Source: Plantactinospora endophytica
GTDB lineage: Bacteria > Actinomycetota > Actinomycetes > Mycobacteriales > Micromonosporaceae
Direction of reading: 5' to 3'
DNA length: 64,000 nt
NCBI RefSeq assembly: GCF_016862915.1
Contig: NZ_BONW01000042.1
Span: 242,028 to 306,027, forward strand
The number at the start of each line of letters is the position of its first letter. Position 1 is the first letter of the stretch. The position numbers were made by a program, and so were the translations under genes. The notes under the pieces are model-generated. The model searched no databases and was not told where the DNA came from. It saw only the letters and a list, made by a program, of their open reading frames with translations. Positions 1 through 9,600 of this stretch are shown here, piece by piece.

Positions 1-3000
1 CCTCGTCGTACCGCTCCTCGACGATCAGCGACAGATCGAACTTCGCCGCGCCGTTGTGCACCGCCGTCACGTCGGCGGTCAGGCCCGGCAGCCGAAGGCT
101 CGCCCCGGCGTTGTTCTGCAACGTCAGCATCACCTGGTAGAGCGGGTGGTGGGCGAGCGAGCGGGGCGGGTTCAGCGCCTCGACGAGCCGCTCGAACGGC
201 ACGTCCTGGTGCGCGTACGCGGCCAGGTCGACCTCGCGTACCCGGGCCAGTAGTTCCCGGAACGTCGGGTCGCCGGAGGTGTCGGTGCGCAGCACGAGCG
301 CGTTGACGAAGAAGCCCACCAGCGCGTCCAGCGCGGCGTCGGTACGCCCCGCCACCGCCGCGCCGATCGGCACGTCGGTACCCGCACCGAGCCTGGTGAG
401 CAGGGCGGCGAGGGCGGCCTGCACCACCATGAACATGGTCACGTCGCAGCCCCGGGCCAGCTCCAGCAGCCGCTCGTGCAGCTCCGCCGGCAGCTCGACC
501 GGTACGACGTCTCCGGCGTAACTCGCGACCGGCGGGCGGGGCCGGTCGGTGGGCAGTTCCAGTACCGGCGCCAGACCGGCGAGCGCCTCCCGCCAGTATC
601 CGACCTGGGCGTCGGCGACCGTGCCGAGCAGGTCGCGCTGCCACAGCGCGTAGTCGGCGTACTGGACGGGCAGCGGTGCCCAGGACGGCGCCGACCCGCC
701 CAGCCGGGCCTGGTACGCCGTGGACAGGTCGGCGGCGAGCGGGTCGAGCGACCAGCCGTCCGCCGCAATGTGGTGCACCAGGATGAGCAGCACGTCCCCG
801 TGCACGTCGGACCGGAACAGCCGGGCCCTGATCGGCGGCTCGGTGGCGAGGTCGAACCGGTGCCGCGCCGCCTCGGCCACCTCGGCCATCGGGTCGCCGG
901 CCACCCGCAGCACCGACATCGGCAGCCGGGCCGGCACGACGACCTGGGCGACGACGCCGTCCCGCTCGACGAACGTGGTACGCAGGCTCTCGTGCCGCTG
1001 CACCACGTCGAGCAGCGCGGCCTCCAGGGCGGCCGGGTCCACGGCGCCGTCGAGGCGTACCACCAGCGGCACGTTGTAGGCGGCGGCGCCGCCCAGCTCG
1101 TCGAGCAGCCACAGCCGGGTCTGCGCGTACGACGCGGGTACCAGCTCGGGGCGGTCGCCGGCCCGCAGCACCGGGCGGTGGGCGACGGCGGTACCGTCGG
1201 CCGCGCCGTCGCCGTCGGCGGGCAGCAGTTCGGCCAGTTCGGCGACGGTCGGCGCCTCGAAGACGGTCCGCACGCTCAGCTCCACGCCCCAGCGGGCGCG
1301 CACCAGGTTGAGCAGCCGGACCGCGAGCAGCGAGTGCCCGCCCAGGTCGAAGAAACTGTCGTCGATGCCGACCCGGGCCACCCCGAGCACGTCGGCGAAG
1401 AGCCCGCAGAGGAACTCCTCGCGCGGGTCGCGGGCGGCCCGGCCGGTCCCGCCGAGCAGCGTCGGTGCCGGCAGTGCCTTCCGGTCCACCTTGCCGTTCG
1501 GGGTGAGCGGCAGCGCGTCGAGCACCACCAGCGCCGACGGCACCATGTAGTCCGGCAGCCGCTCGCCGAGGTGTCCGAGCACCGTGCGGACCAGCGCCGC
1601 GTGGGCGCGCAGCGCGGCCGGGTGGTTCGCCAACGCTCGGACGTCCACAGTGGCGTCGTCGGGACCGGGCAGAACGGCCGGGACGGTCTGACCGGCCGGT
1701 ACGAAGGCCGCGTCGAACCGGGTCGGGTCCTGCGCCGACCAGGTCAGCACGGCGGTCAGCCCGACCCGTCCGGCCAGCTCGCCGATGGTGTGCGGGTCGG
1801 TCTCCCCGGCCGGCGCGGCCAGCGCGGCGAGCGCCTCCTCGATCGGGGCACCGGCGCCGATCAGCTCGGCGGCGGCGTGCTGGCGCCGCACCCGGGCGTT
1901 CGGGATGCCCCGCACCACCAGCCCGGCACCGACCCGTGCCTCCAGGGCGGCGAGGTCGCCGAGGTCCGCCCAGTCGAGTTCGCTGGTCGGGAGCGGGGCG
2001 TCGGCCGGCGTGGTGTCGAGTACCACGTCGTAGCGGTAACGGGACATCTCGGTGTGCCCGGCCGAGCCCTTCAGCTCCACGCGTACCGACCGGATCGCCG
2101 GGACCAGCCGGGGCAGGGCGGCGAACAGGGCCGGCGCGACCAGCAGCTCCTTCTCCATCGCCAGTTGCTGCTCGACGCCCCGCCGTACCGCCGGGGTGGC
2201 GGCGTGCGCCCCACGGCGGGCGAGCTGCACCTCGGTGTGGAACTCCCGGGCCAGCTCCAGGTTGCGTACGTCGCCGACGAAGATCCGGCCACCGGGGGCC
2301 AGCAGTCCGGTCAGCGCCTCGATCACCTCGACCAGGTAGTCGACGCTCGGGAAGTACTGCATGACCGAGTTGATGACGATCGTGTCGAAGTAGCCGGTCG
2401 GCAGGCCGGTCACGTCGTCGGCGGGCTGCTGCCGGACGTGTACCCGACCGGCCAGGTTCGGGTCGGCGTCGGCGGCGGCCCGCAGTGCCGCGACCGCCCG
2501 GGGCGACAGCTCGGTTCCCCAGTACGCCTCGCACTCGGGCAGCAGCGGCGCGGCGATCAGACCGGTGCCGAAGCCGATCTCCAGGATCCGGGCCGGACGC
2601 AGCGCCCGGATCCGCTCCACCGTCTCGGCGCGCCACTGCGTCATCTCGGGCAGCGGGATCGGTTCGCCGTCGTAGCTCGAGTTCCAGCCGTGGAAGTCCT
2701 CGCCGAAGGCGGCTGCCGGCGCCTCCACGTACGTGGTGTCGTGCACCTCGCGCCACTCGTCGACCTGGGCGCGGGCCAGGTCGGCCGGTGCCGGCCGGTC
2801 CCCGTCGGCGTCGCCGGGAACGAGGTAACCGACGATCCGCTTGTCGCCGGGTTCGTCCTCGCGTACCGCCACCGCAGCGCGGGCGACCGCCGGGTGGGCG
2901 GCCAGCGCCGACTCGATCTCGCCCAGCTCGATCCGGAAGCCGCGTACCTTGACCTGGTCGTCGACCCGACCGGCGAATTCGAGCACTCCGTCGGGGCGGA

Positions 3001-4234
3001 ACCGGGCGAGGTCACCGGTGCGGTACATCCGCTCGCCCGGCGCGTACGGGTCGGCGACGAAGCGCTCGCCGGTCAGCCCGGGGCGGGCGTGGTAGCCCCG
3101 GGCCAGTCCCGGTCCGGCGACGTACAGCTCGCCGACGACGCCCGGCTCGACCTGGTGCAGTTCGGCGTCGAGCACGTACGCCCGGGCGTTGTCCATCAAC
3201 CGGCCGAGCGGCAACACCCCGGGCGCCAGCTCGGTACCGGGGTCGACCCGGTACTCGGCGACGTTCACCGTGGCCTCGGTCGGACCGTAGACGTTGCGTA
3301 CGGTCGCGTCCGGGTGCCGGCGGCGCCACTCGTCGAGGATCTCCGCGTGCAGCGCCTCGCCGCCCAGCATCAGGTCCACGGTCGGCGAGAAGTGCTCCGG
3401 CAGGACCGAGAGCAGCGGCAGGTGGCTCGGGGTGGCCTTGAGGAACGTGGTGGGCAGCGCCGGCGTGCCCGGGTCGTCGGCGAGCGCCGTGACGTGCACC
3501 AGGCCGCCGCAGACCAGCGTGGCGAACAGCGACGTGACGGTCATGTCGAAGGCGACCGACGAGTGCCACAGCGAGGTTCCGGCCAGCTCCGGGTAGGTGT
3601 CCTGGCACCAGAGCAGGTAGTCGGCCAGGGCACGGTGCTCGATCACGACGCCCTTCGGCCGACCCGTCGAGCCGGACGTGTACATCAGGTAGGCCGGGTT
3701 GTGCGGCGTCAGTGGCCGGACCCGGTCAGCGTCGGTGAGGTCGCCGTCGTCGCCGTCGTCGGGCTGGCCGAGGTCGTCGTCCTGCGGGCTGAGCACCCGG
3801 TCCGGGCGGAGCACGTCCGCCGCCAGGTCCGGCAGGGCGCCCGGGGTGGTCAGCACGCAGTGCGCCGCCGCGTCGGCGAGCATGAACTCGATCCGGTCGG
3901 CCGGATAGGCGAGGTCGAGCGGCAGGTAGGCGGCGCCGGACTTGGCGACCGCGAGCAGCGCGACCGCGAGGCCCTCGTCGCGGGGCAGGGCGACCGCGAC
4001 GGTCGTCTCCGGACCGGCGCCGTGCGCCACCAGCCGCCGGGCGAGCCGGTTGGCCCGCGCGTTCAGCTCGGCATAGCTCAGCCGCGCCGGGCCGCACACC
4101 AGCGCGGGCGCGTCCGGGGTACGGCGCACCTGCGCCTCGAACAGGCCGGGCAGGGTGAGCCCGGGTACCGGCCGCTGCCGCCCCTGGTACGCACGCTGAA
4201 TGTCGCGCCGTCCGGATGCCGTCTTCGAATCCAT
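1..4234 (-). CDS. Non-ribosomal peptide synthetase, A-MT-T-C..., 3' end beyond window
   Basis: The frame is open from the ATG at 4234 to the window edge (1411 codons seen). An RBS GGGGAG sits 9 nt upstream of the ATG. Domains in order: adenylation (A3 LMYTSGSTG near residue 185, A5 NVYGPTE near 313, A8 VKVRGFRIELGE near 430); an S-adenosylmethionine methyltransferase inserted after A8 (LEIGFGTG near 551, VINSVMQYFP following); A10 NGKVDRKAL near 915; a carrier domain with LGGHSL, Ser near 965; and a condensation domain with HHIAADG near 1156, continuing off the window. An MT placed inside an A domain is the known arrangement for N-methylation of the loaded amino acid. Aligned by eye to GrsA, the specificity code reads D-M-T-K-M-G-V-V-N, nearest in my memory to Asp/Asn codes (DLTK-G-VN type). 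The substrate is therefore tentative. Next modules are outside the window. Confidence 0.93.
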   Translation of the reverse strand, partial: MDSKTASGRRDIQRAYQGRQRPVPGLTLPGLFEAQVRRTPDAPALVCGPARLSYAELNARANRLARRLVAHGAGPETTVAVALPRDEGLAVALLAVAKSGAAYLPLDLAYPADRIEFMLADAAAHCVLTTPGALPDLAADVLRPDRVLSPQDDDLGQPDDGDDGDLTDADRVRPLTPHNPAYLMYTSGSTGRPKGVVIEHRALADYLLWCQDTYPELAGTSLWHSSVAFDMTVTSLFATLVCGGLVHVTALADDPGTPALPTTFLKATPSHLPLLSVLPEHFSPTVDLMLGGEALHAEILDEWRRRHPDATVRNVYGPTEATVNVAEYRVDPGTELAPGVLPLGRLMDNARAYVLDAELHQVEPGVVGELYVAGPGLARGYHARPGLTGERFVADPYAPGERMYRTGDLARFRPDGVLEFAGRVDDQVKVRGFRIELGEIESALAAHPAVARAAVAVREDEPGDKRIVGYLVPGDADGDRPAPADLARAQVDEWREVHDTTYVEAPAAAFGEDFHGWNSSYDGEPIPLPEMTQWRAETVERIRALRPARILEIGFGTGLIAAPLLPECEAYWGTELSPRAVAALRAAADADPNLAGRVHVRQQPADDVTGLPTGYFDTIVINSVMQYFPSVDYLVEVIEALTGLLAPGGRIFVGDVRNLELAREFHTEVQLARRGAHAATPAVRRGVEQQLAMEKELLVAPALFAALPRLVPAIRSVRVELKGSAGHTEMSRYRYDVVLDTTPADAPLPTSELDWADLGDLAALEARVGAGLVVRGIPNARVRRQHAAAELIGAGAPIEEALAALAAPAGETDPHTIGELAGRVGLTAVLTWSAQDPTRFDAAFVPAGQTVPAVLPGPDDATVDVRALANHPAALRAHAALVRTVLGHLGERLPDYMVPSALVVLDALPLTPNGKVDRKALPAPTLLGGTGRAARDPREEFLCGLFADVLGVARVGIDDSFFDLGGHSLLAVRLLNLVRARWGVELSVRTVFEAPTVAELAELLPADGDGAADGTAVAHRPVLRAGDRPELVPASYAQTRLWLLDELGGAAAYNVPLVVRLDGAVDPAALEAALLDVVQRHESLRTTFVERDGVVAQVVVPARLPMSVLRVAGDPMAEVAEAARHRFDLATEPPIRARLFRSDVHGDVLLILVHHIAADGWSLDPLAADLSTAYQARLGGSAPSWAPLPVQYADYALWQRDLLGTVADAQVGYWREALAGLAPVLELPTDRPRPPVASYAGDVVPVELPAELHERLLELARGCDVTMFMVVQAALAALLTRLGAGTDVPIGAAVAGRTDAALDALVGFFVNALVLRTDTSGDPTFRELLARVREVDLAAYAHQDVPFERLVEALNPPRSLAHHPLYQVMLTLQNNAGASLRLPGLTADVTAVHNGAAKFDLSLIVEERYDE

Positions 4235-4300
4235 TCCGCCAACTCCCCCGTCAACAGGGCGGACCCAGGCCGCCACCGCGGCCCGAAGCTATCGAGGCTT

Positions 4301-4350
4301 ACTTTCGAGCGGTTATCGGTGAACCTTTTCCATTCACATCCGTGAATCTT
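4301..4350 (-). promoter_or_regulatory. Putative operator/promoter region of the NRPS gene
   Basis: In the leader of the NRPS gene a dyad ATTCAC-atcc-GTGAAT lies at 4332-4347. Read on the minus strand, TTCACGGAT and TTCACCGAT occur as 9-bp direct repeats with one mismatch, about 23 bp apart. Direct repeats one or two helical turns apart are the usual target form of SARP activators, and a SARP gene lies in this cluster. The pairing of this site with that regulator is inference. Confidence 0.4.
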
Positions 4351-4499
4351 TTCGGCGCCGCACGCCCGCACCGCACGGCACAACACAGCACAGCACGGCT
4401 TCGCACGGCGCTTCGCACCGCAGCACCGAGGCGATCCAGCGCCGGCATCACACCGCAGCGCACCGCGCTTCGTTCCGCGCGGCGTGTGCGCGGCGCGGC
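4351..4499. other. Intergenic stretch between sbnA-like gene and NRPS
   Basis: No gene is supported here. The sequence is rich in short CACGGC/CACAGC/CGCAC repeats (roughly 4364-4435) and looks like non-coding spacer upstream of the NRPS promoter. Confidence 0.5.
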
Positions 4500-4563
4500 G
4501 GACCCTGCGGTCCGTCCGACCGCAGGGTCCGGGGCACCGGGCCCGTGCTGACGAGCCCGGTGC
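4500..4563 (-). terminator. Tandem hairpins after the sbnA-like gene
   Basis: Two perfect hairpins follow one another: 4500-4530 (13-bp stem GGACCCTGCGGTC with a 5-nt loop) and 4534-4563 (9-bp stem GCACCGGGC with a 12-nt loop). They begin about 20 nt beyond the stop of the minus-strand sbnA-like gene. No T-run follows on that strand, as is usual for actinomycete hairpin terminators. They would separate the five-gene halogenase operon from the NRPS transcript. Confidence 0.6.
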
Positions 4564-4585
4564 GGAAAAAGCGGGTGCCGCGTGT

Positions 4586-5572
4586 TCAGTGGCTCCCGGT
4601 CACCGGTTCCCGACCGAGGTGACCGGCTTCGGCGCCGAACATCTCGTCGCACCAGCCGGGCTGGTAGATCGATTCGAGGTACCGCTCGCCGAGGTCGGGA
4701 GCGATGGCGACGGCGGTCATCCGGCCCTGCGGGTCGTTCGCCGCGAGCCAGTCCAGCGCACCGCTGACCACCGTGCCGGTGGAGCCGCCGAACAGGAAGC
4801 CGTGCCCGGCGAGCGTCCGGCACATCCGCACCGTGTCCGCCTCCCGCACGTGCAGCACGTCGTCGACGTACCGCTCGTCGAGCATCGGCGGGCGGACCGA
4901 GGTGCCGAGGCCCGGGATGTGGCGCGGCGCCGGTACGCCGCCGAAGGTGACCGAGCCGACCGCGTCGACCGCCACGACCTTCGCCCGTTGACGGGTGTCC
5001 CGCAGATAGCGGGCGCAGCCCATCAGGGTGCCGGTGGTGCCGGCCCCGACGAACAGCACGTCGAGGTTGCCGAAGCGCCGCACGATCGACGGCGCGGTGT
5101 GCCGGTAGTGCGCCCGCCAGTTGCCGGAGTTCGCGTACTGGTTGAGCCAGACGTACTGCGGCGAGGAGGCGCACAGCTCGCGCACGTACCGCAGCCGGGC
5201 GCCGAGCAGGCCGCTGACCGGATCCGGCTCGGTCACCGTGTAGACCTGGCCGCCGAGCGCCGTCATCATCAACTTCGCGGCCAGATTGCACCGGGTGTCG
5301 GTGACGCAGACGAAGCGGTAGCCACGGTTCGCCGCGACGATGCTCAGCGCGACACCGAGGTTGCCCGAGGACGACTCCACGATCGTCGAGCCCGGCCGCA
5401 GCGTGCCGTCCCGCTCGGCCTGCGCGACCATCTCGGCCGCGACCTTGAGCTTGATCGAGCCGGCGAAGTTGAAGCCCTCGCACTTCAGGTGGAGATTCCG
5501 GCCGAGCAGCGGAGCCAGGTCGACGTAGAGGTCGTCCTGGTGGAAGTCCTGTGGATTGACGATCACCGGCAC
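4586..5572 (-). CDS. sbnA: 2,3-diaminopropionate biosynthesis protein, SbnA-like
   Basis: PLP enzyme of the cysteine synthase fold, 328 aa, typical for SbnA. In the known pathway SbnA joins O-phospho-L-serine and L-glutamate to N-(2-amino-2-carboxyethyl)-L-glutamate, which SbnB then oxidises to L-2,3-diaminopropionate. Seen here: GSIKLK with the probable PLP lysine near residue 41, the carboxylate loop SSSGN near 68-71, and the glycine-rich phosphate loop GAGTTG. The GTG at 5572 was chosen because it lies 7 nt before the last base of the upstream stop; a second in-frame GTG at 5566 is possible. The overlap with the SbnB-like gene (5563-5572) indicates coupled translation. The likely job is supplying diaminopropionate to the neighbouring NRPS proteins. 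Confidence 0.88.
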   Translation of the reverse strand: MPVIVNPQDFHQDDLYVDLAPLLGRNLHLKCEGFNFAGSIKLKVAAEMVAQAERDGTLRPGSTIVESSSGNLGVALSIVAANRGYRFVCVTDTRCNLAAKLMMTALGGQVYTVTEPDPVSGLLGARLRYVRELCASSPQYVWLNQYANSGNWRAHYRHTAPSIVRRFGNLDVLFVGAGTTGTLMGCARYLRDTRQRAKVVAVDAVGSVTFGGVPAPRHIPGLGTSVRPPMLDERYVDDVLHVREADTVRMCRTLAGHGFLFGGSTGTVVSGALDWLAANDPQGRMTAVAIAPDLGERYLESIYQPGWCDEMFGAEAGHLGREPVTGSH

Positions 5573-6621
5573 GGCGCACCCCGGTTTCCGTACCGACCGA
5601 GTTCGTGGAAGAAGTCGTCGATCGCGGTCAGGTCGCCGGCTGCCGCCGCGCGGTCGTGGACGTAGCGGCCGACGGCCAGGTCGAGCACGCCGAGCCCGAA
5701 CGGGGAGAACACCAGCGGGCGGTCCACCGGCGGCCGGAAGTCGCCGGTCAGCACGTCGTACAGCGTCGCGTGCACGAAGTCGCGGTGCCCGACGGCCTGC
5801 TCGGCCAGGTGCGGCGAGGTGGCCGCGGTGAGGCAGTGGTCCACGTCGTCGACCACGTTGGTGGAGGCCAGGATGATCTCCGGGGACAGGTCCCGCAGCG
5901 ACAGGTGCAGCACCAGCGGCGCGTGCCCGAACAGGTCCGGGTCGTGCACGTGCGGCGCCGGTGCCACGGTCGCGAACACCACCAGGTCGCTCGCCCGGAT
6001 CAGGCTGTCCGCGTCGTCGTGCAGGGTGACCGGACCGGTGTAACCGGAGCCGGTCAGGTAGTCCCGCCACTGCCGGGCGTGGTCCGGGTCGAGGTCGTGG
6101 ATGCCGACCTCGTCGAACTGCCAACCGGTGCCGGCCAGGTACGTGTGCACGTACCGGGCGATCAGGCCGGCGCCCACGAAGCCGACCCGCGCAGGCCGGG
6201 GTCGGCCCTGCGCGGCCCAGCCCCGGGTGAGCCGGTCCGCGGCGAGCGCGGCCGAGGCCGCCGTACGGGTCGCGCTGATGATCGACGACTCGAGGCAGGC
6301 GAACGGGTACCCGGTCGCCGGATCGTTGAGCACCAGCACCGCCGAGGCCCGGGGCAGACCGGTGGCGACGTTCTCCGGGAAGCTGGAGATCCACTTGATC
6401 CCGTCGACCGCACCGTCCCCGCCGACCGACGCCGGCAGCGCGATGATCCGTGCACTGGGCCGGTCCGGAAACCGCAGGAAGTACGACGGCGGGTTCACCG
6501 TCCGGCCGGACCCGTGCAACCGGTAGGCGTCGGCCACGACGTCGAGTACGGCGGCCGGGTCACCGGCGAGCGCCCGCTGCACCTGCGCGCCGGAGACCAC
6601 CGCGAACGAGGGGGCGGCCAT
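5563..6621 (-). CDS. sbnB: 2,3-diaminopropionate biosynthesis protein, SbnB-like dehydrogenase
   Basis: Ornithine cyclodeaminase/mu-crystallin family protein, 352 aa. It carries the NAD-binding segment VGFVGAGLIARY and the family core GIKWISSFPENV near the N-terminus. In the characterised siderophore pathway SbnB oxidatively cleaves the SbnA product to L-2,3-diaminopropionate, 2-oxoglutarate and NADH. Its ATG at 6621 shares one base with the TGA of the upstream A-T-oxygenase gene (TGATG), so the two are translationally coupled; its own stop overlaps the sbnA-like start. The pairing of sbnA and sbnB side by side makes the assignment firm even without a search. Confidence 0.9.
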   Translation of the reverse strand: MAAPSFAVVSGAQVQRALAGDPAAVLDVVADAYRLHGSGRTVNPPSYFLRFPDRPSARIIALPASVGGDGAVDGIKWISSFPENVATGLPRASAVLVLNDPATGYPFACLESSIISATRTAASAALAADRLTRGWAAQGRPRPARVGFVGAGLIARYVHTYLAGTGWQFDEVGIHDLDPDHARQWRDYLTGSGYTGPVTLHDDADSLIRASDLVVFATVAPAPHVHDPDLFGHAPLVLHLSLRDLSPEIILASTNVVDDVDHCLTAATSPHLAEQAVGHRDFVHATLYDVLTGDFRPPVDRPLVFSPFGLGVLDLAVGRYVHDRAAAAGDLTAIDDFFHELGRYGNRGAPCR

Positions 6622-9600
6622 CAGGCACCCCGCACCGGGTCGGCGAACGCCATCAGCACCTCGCGCGGGCCCTCGTAGGGCTCCCGGCTGTGTGCCATCC
6701 GGATGTTGTCGATCAGCATCAGGTCCCCCGCCTGCCACGGCTCGCGCACCGTCGCCGCCTCGTATGCCTCGTTGATCACCGTGATGGTCTCCGGTTCGAT
6801 CGGCTCGCCGTCGCCGTAGAAGGTGTCGAACGGCAACCCGTCCGGACCGAACTCGGCCTCCAGGTACTCCCGCACGGCCGGCGCGAGCGTCGCCGCGTTG
6901 AGGAACCCGATCTGGTTGGACCAGCAGTGCTCACCGGTACCCGGGTGCCGCAGGAACGCGTCGCGCCGCTGGGCGGTACGCAGCGTGCCGTCGGCCTCCC
7001 AGACCGCCTCGATGTCGTACCGCGCGCAGTACGCCTCCGCCTCGGCCCGGTCGCCGACCCCGAACGCCGCCCGCCAGTCGACGCCGACGTAGTCCCGGAA
7101 CACCCGGCGCAGCAGCCAGCCCTGTCGGGCGAACCGGTCGACCAGCTCGGCCGGCAGGGACGCGGCGACGACCCGGGAGTCCGCGACACCGGTGATCCCG
7201 CCGCGTACGGCCGGCCGCCGGCAGGCCAGCAACAGCCGGCCGGGGACGTCGCGGGTGTAGCTCATCTCGTGGTGCATGCACATCGGCTGGTCCGGTGGCC
7301 AGTGTGCGGACGAGTACACGCCGTCGGCGTGCCGGTCCCGGCCGGCGAAGCCCTCCCGCTCCGGCACCAGCCGCAGCGACAGTGCCGTCGCGGCGGCAGC
7401 CAGCGCGGCGGTGTCGGTCAGCCCGAGGCCGCGTACCAGCACGGCGCCGCGCGTCTCGACCAGCCTGTCCAGCGCGGCCCGGTGCTCGGCCAGCCAGTGC
7501 CGCGCCTCCTGGGCCGGCACCGTCCAGGCGTGCACGACGGCGGGCCGCCCCGGGTCGAACGTGACGTCGAGCCGGCCGGGCGAGTAGTCCGACACCGGCT
7601 CGGGCGCCGCCGCCGGAGCGGTCCGGGTCAGCAGGTCGACTCCCGCGCGGTTGCCGTTGACCCGGCGGTTGATCCCGCCCCGTGCGTCGACCAGCCGACC
7701 CAGTGCGGCCAGCGTCGGCGAGTCGGTCAGCTCGCGCAGCGACACCCGGCGGTCCAGGCTCGCCAGCAGCTTGATCGCGGCGAGCGAGGTACCCAGGTCG
7801 AGGAAGTTGTCGTGCTGGCCGATCAGGCCCGGCGGCGTCTGCGACACCTCCGACCACATCCGGGCCAACCATTCCTCGGTCGGGGTGCCCGGCGGGGTAC
7901 GCCTGGTCGGTTCGCCGGCCGGTTCGCCGCTCGCCAGCGCGACGAGCGCCTTGCGGTCCACCTTGCCGTTGCCGGTGACCGGCAACGCGTCCAGCTCCCG
8001 GTAGACCGAGGGCACCATGTACGCCGCCAGCGAGCGGCCCAGCTCGGCACGGATCCCGTCCTCGTCGAGCCCGCCGTCGCCGCTGTAGAACGCGCACAGG
8101 TACGGCTCGCCGGCACCGACCACCACCACGGCGGCGTCCCGGATGCCGGGTACCCGCAGCAGGGTGTTCTCCACCTCGCCGAGTTCCACCCGGAAGCCGC
8201 GGATCTTCACCTGGTGGTCGCGGCGGCCGAGGAACTCCAGCCGCCCGTCCGGGCGGAGCCGGCCGACGTCGCCGGAGTGGTAGAGCCGGCCGTCGGCGTC
8301 CTCCGGGTCCGGGTGGAAGACGGCTGCGGTGCGCTCGGGGTCGTTGATGTAGCCCCGGGCGACGCAGACCCCGGCAAAGACGATCTCGCCGGGTGCACCG
8401 GACGGCACCGGCCGGCCGTACTCGTCGAGGAGCCGGATGTCGGCGTTGCGTACGGCGTGCCCGAGCGGTACCCGGTCGCCGGCCGGCGGCCGGTCCATCA
8501 CCTCGTGGTTGGTGTCGTCGCAGGTCTCGGTGAGCCCGTAGGCGTTGACCAGCCGGATCGCCGGGTACGCGGCGAACCAGCGGGCGACCAGTTCCGGCTT
8601 CACCGCCTCGCCGGTGACCGAGACGGTACGCAGCGCCGGCAGCTCGCGCGGCTGCTGTGCGAGATGGTGCAGCAGTGCCTCCAGATAGGACGGTACGACC
8701 TGGAGCACCTCGACCGCGTTCCGGGTGACGACGTCGAGGAACCGGCCCGTGTCGTGCACCGCCTCCTGCTCGACGACGACCGTCCGCCCGCCGACGACCA
8801 GCGCCGAGACGAGCTGCCACAACGAGATGTCGAAGCACTGCGAGGCGACCTGGGCGACCACGTTGCCGGCGGCGACCTCCAGGTCCTCCAGCTTGGCGAG
8901 CACGTGGTTGACCATGCCGGCGTGCTCGCACATGACGCCCTTCGGCTCGCCCGTCGAGCCGGAGGTGAAGTAGATGTACGCCAGGTGGTCCGGCCCGACG
9001 GGCAGGCCGAGGTTCTCGTCGTCGAGCACGCCGCCGGGCCGGGCCGCCTGCTCGGCCCGCAGCACCACCGCGTCGGCCGGGCGGATCTCGGCGAAGTTGG
9101 CCTCGCCGGCCCGGCCGGTGACCACGAAGCGGCAGCCGGCGCGCTCCAGCATCCGCGCGATCCGCTGCGGCGGAAAGCCGGGCTCGACCGGCAGGTAGGC
9201 ACCGCCGGCCTTGAACACCGCCAGCACCGTCGCGGCCCAGTGCAGGTCGCGGTGCATGACGACGGCGACCGGTTCCTCGGCGTCCAGCCCGCCCCGGACC
9301 AGGGCCCGGGCCAGCCGGTTCGCCCGCCGGTTCAGTTCGCCGTACGTCCACTGCTCGTCGCGGTGCACCAGGGCCACCACGTCCGGGTGGCGGCGGGCCC
9401 GCTCCTCGAACAGCTCGTGCAGCCGCTGCTGCGGCAGCTCCCGCCGGGGTCCGCACAGGGCGGCCCGCTGGGCCCGGTGCTCCTCGGCGGAGACCAGGCA
9501 GCAGGCGGCGTGCCGTTGCTCGGGCGCGTCGACCAGGCCGGCCAGCCCGGTGGCGTAGTAGCCGGCGAGCCGGGCCGCGTAGTCCTGGTCGACGGCGTCG

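Noticed and set aside
476..4345. Long plus-strand open frame antisense to the NRPS gene
   Set aside because: It mirrors the codon pattern of the NRPS on the other strand (very Arg/Gly/Val/Gln rich), with no domain or RBS; an artefact of high GC.
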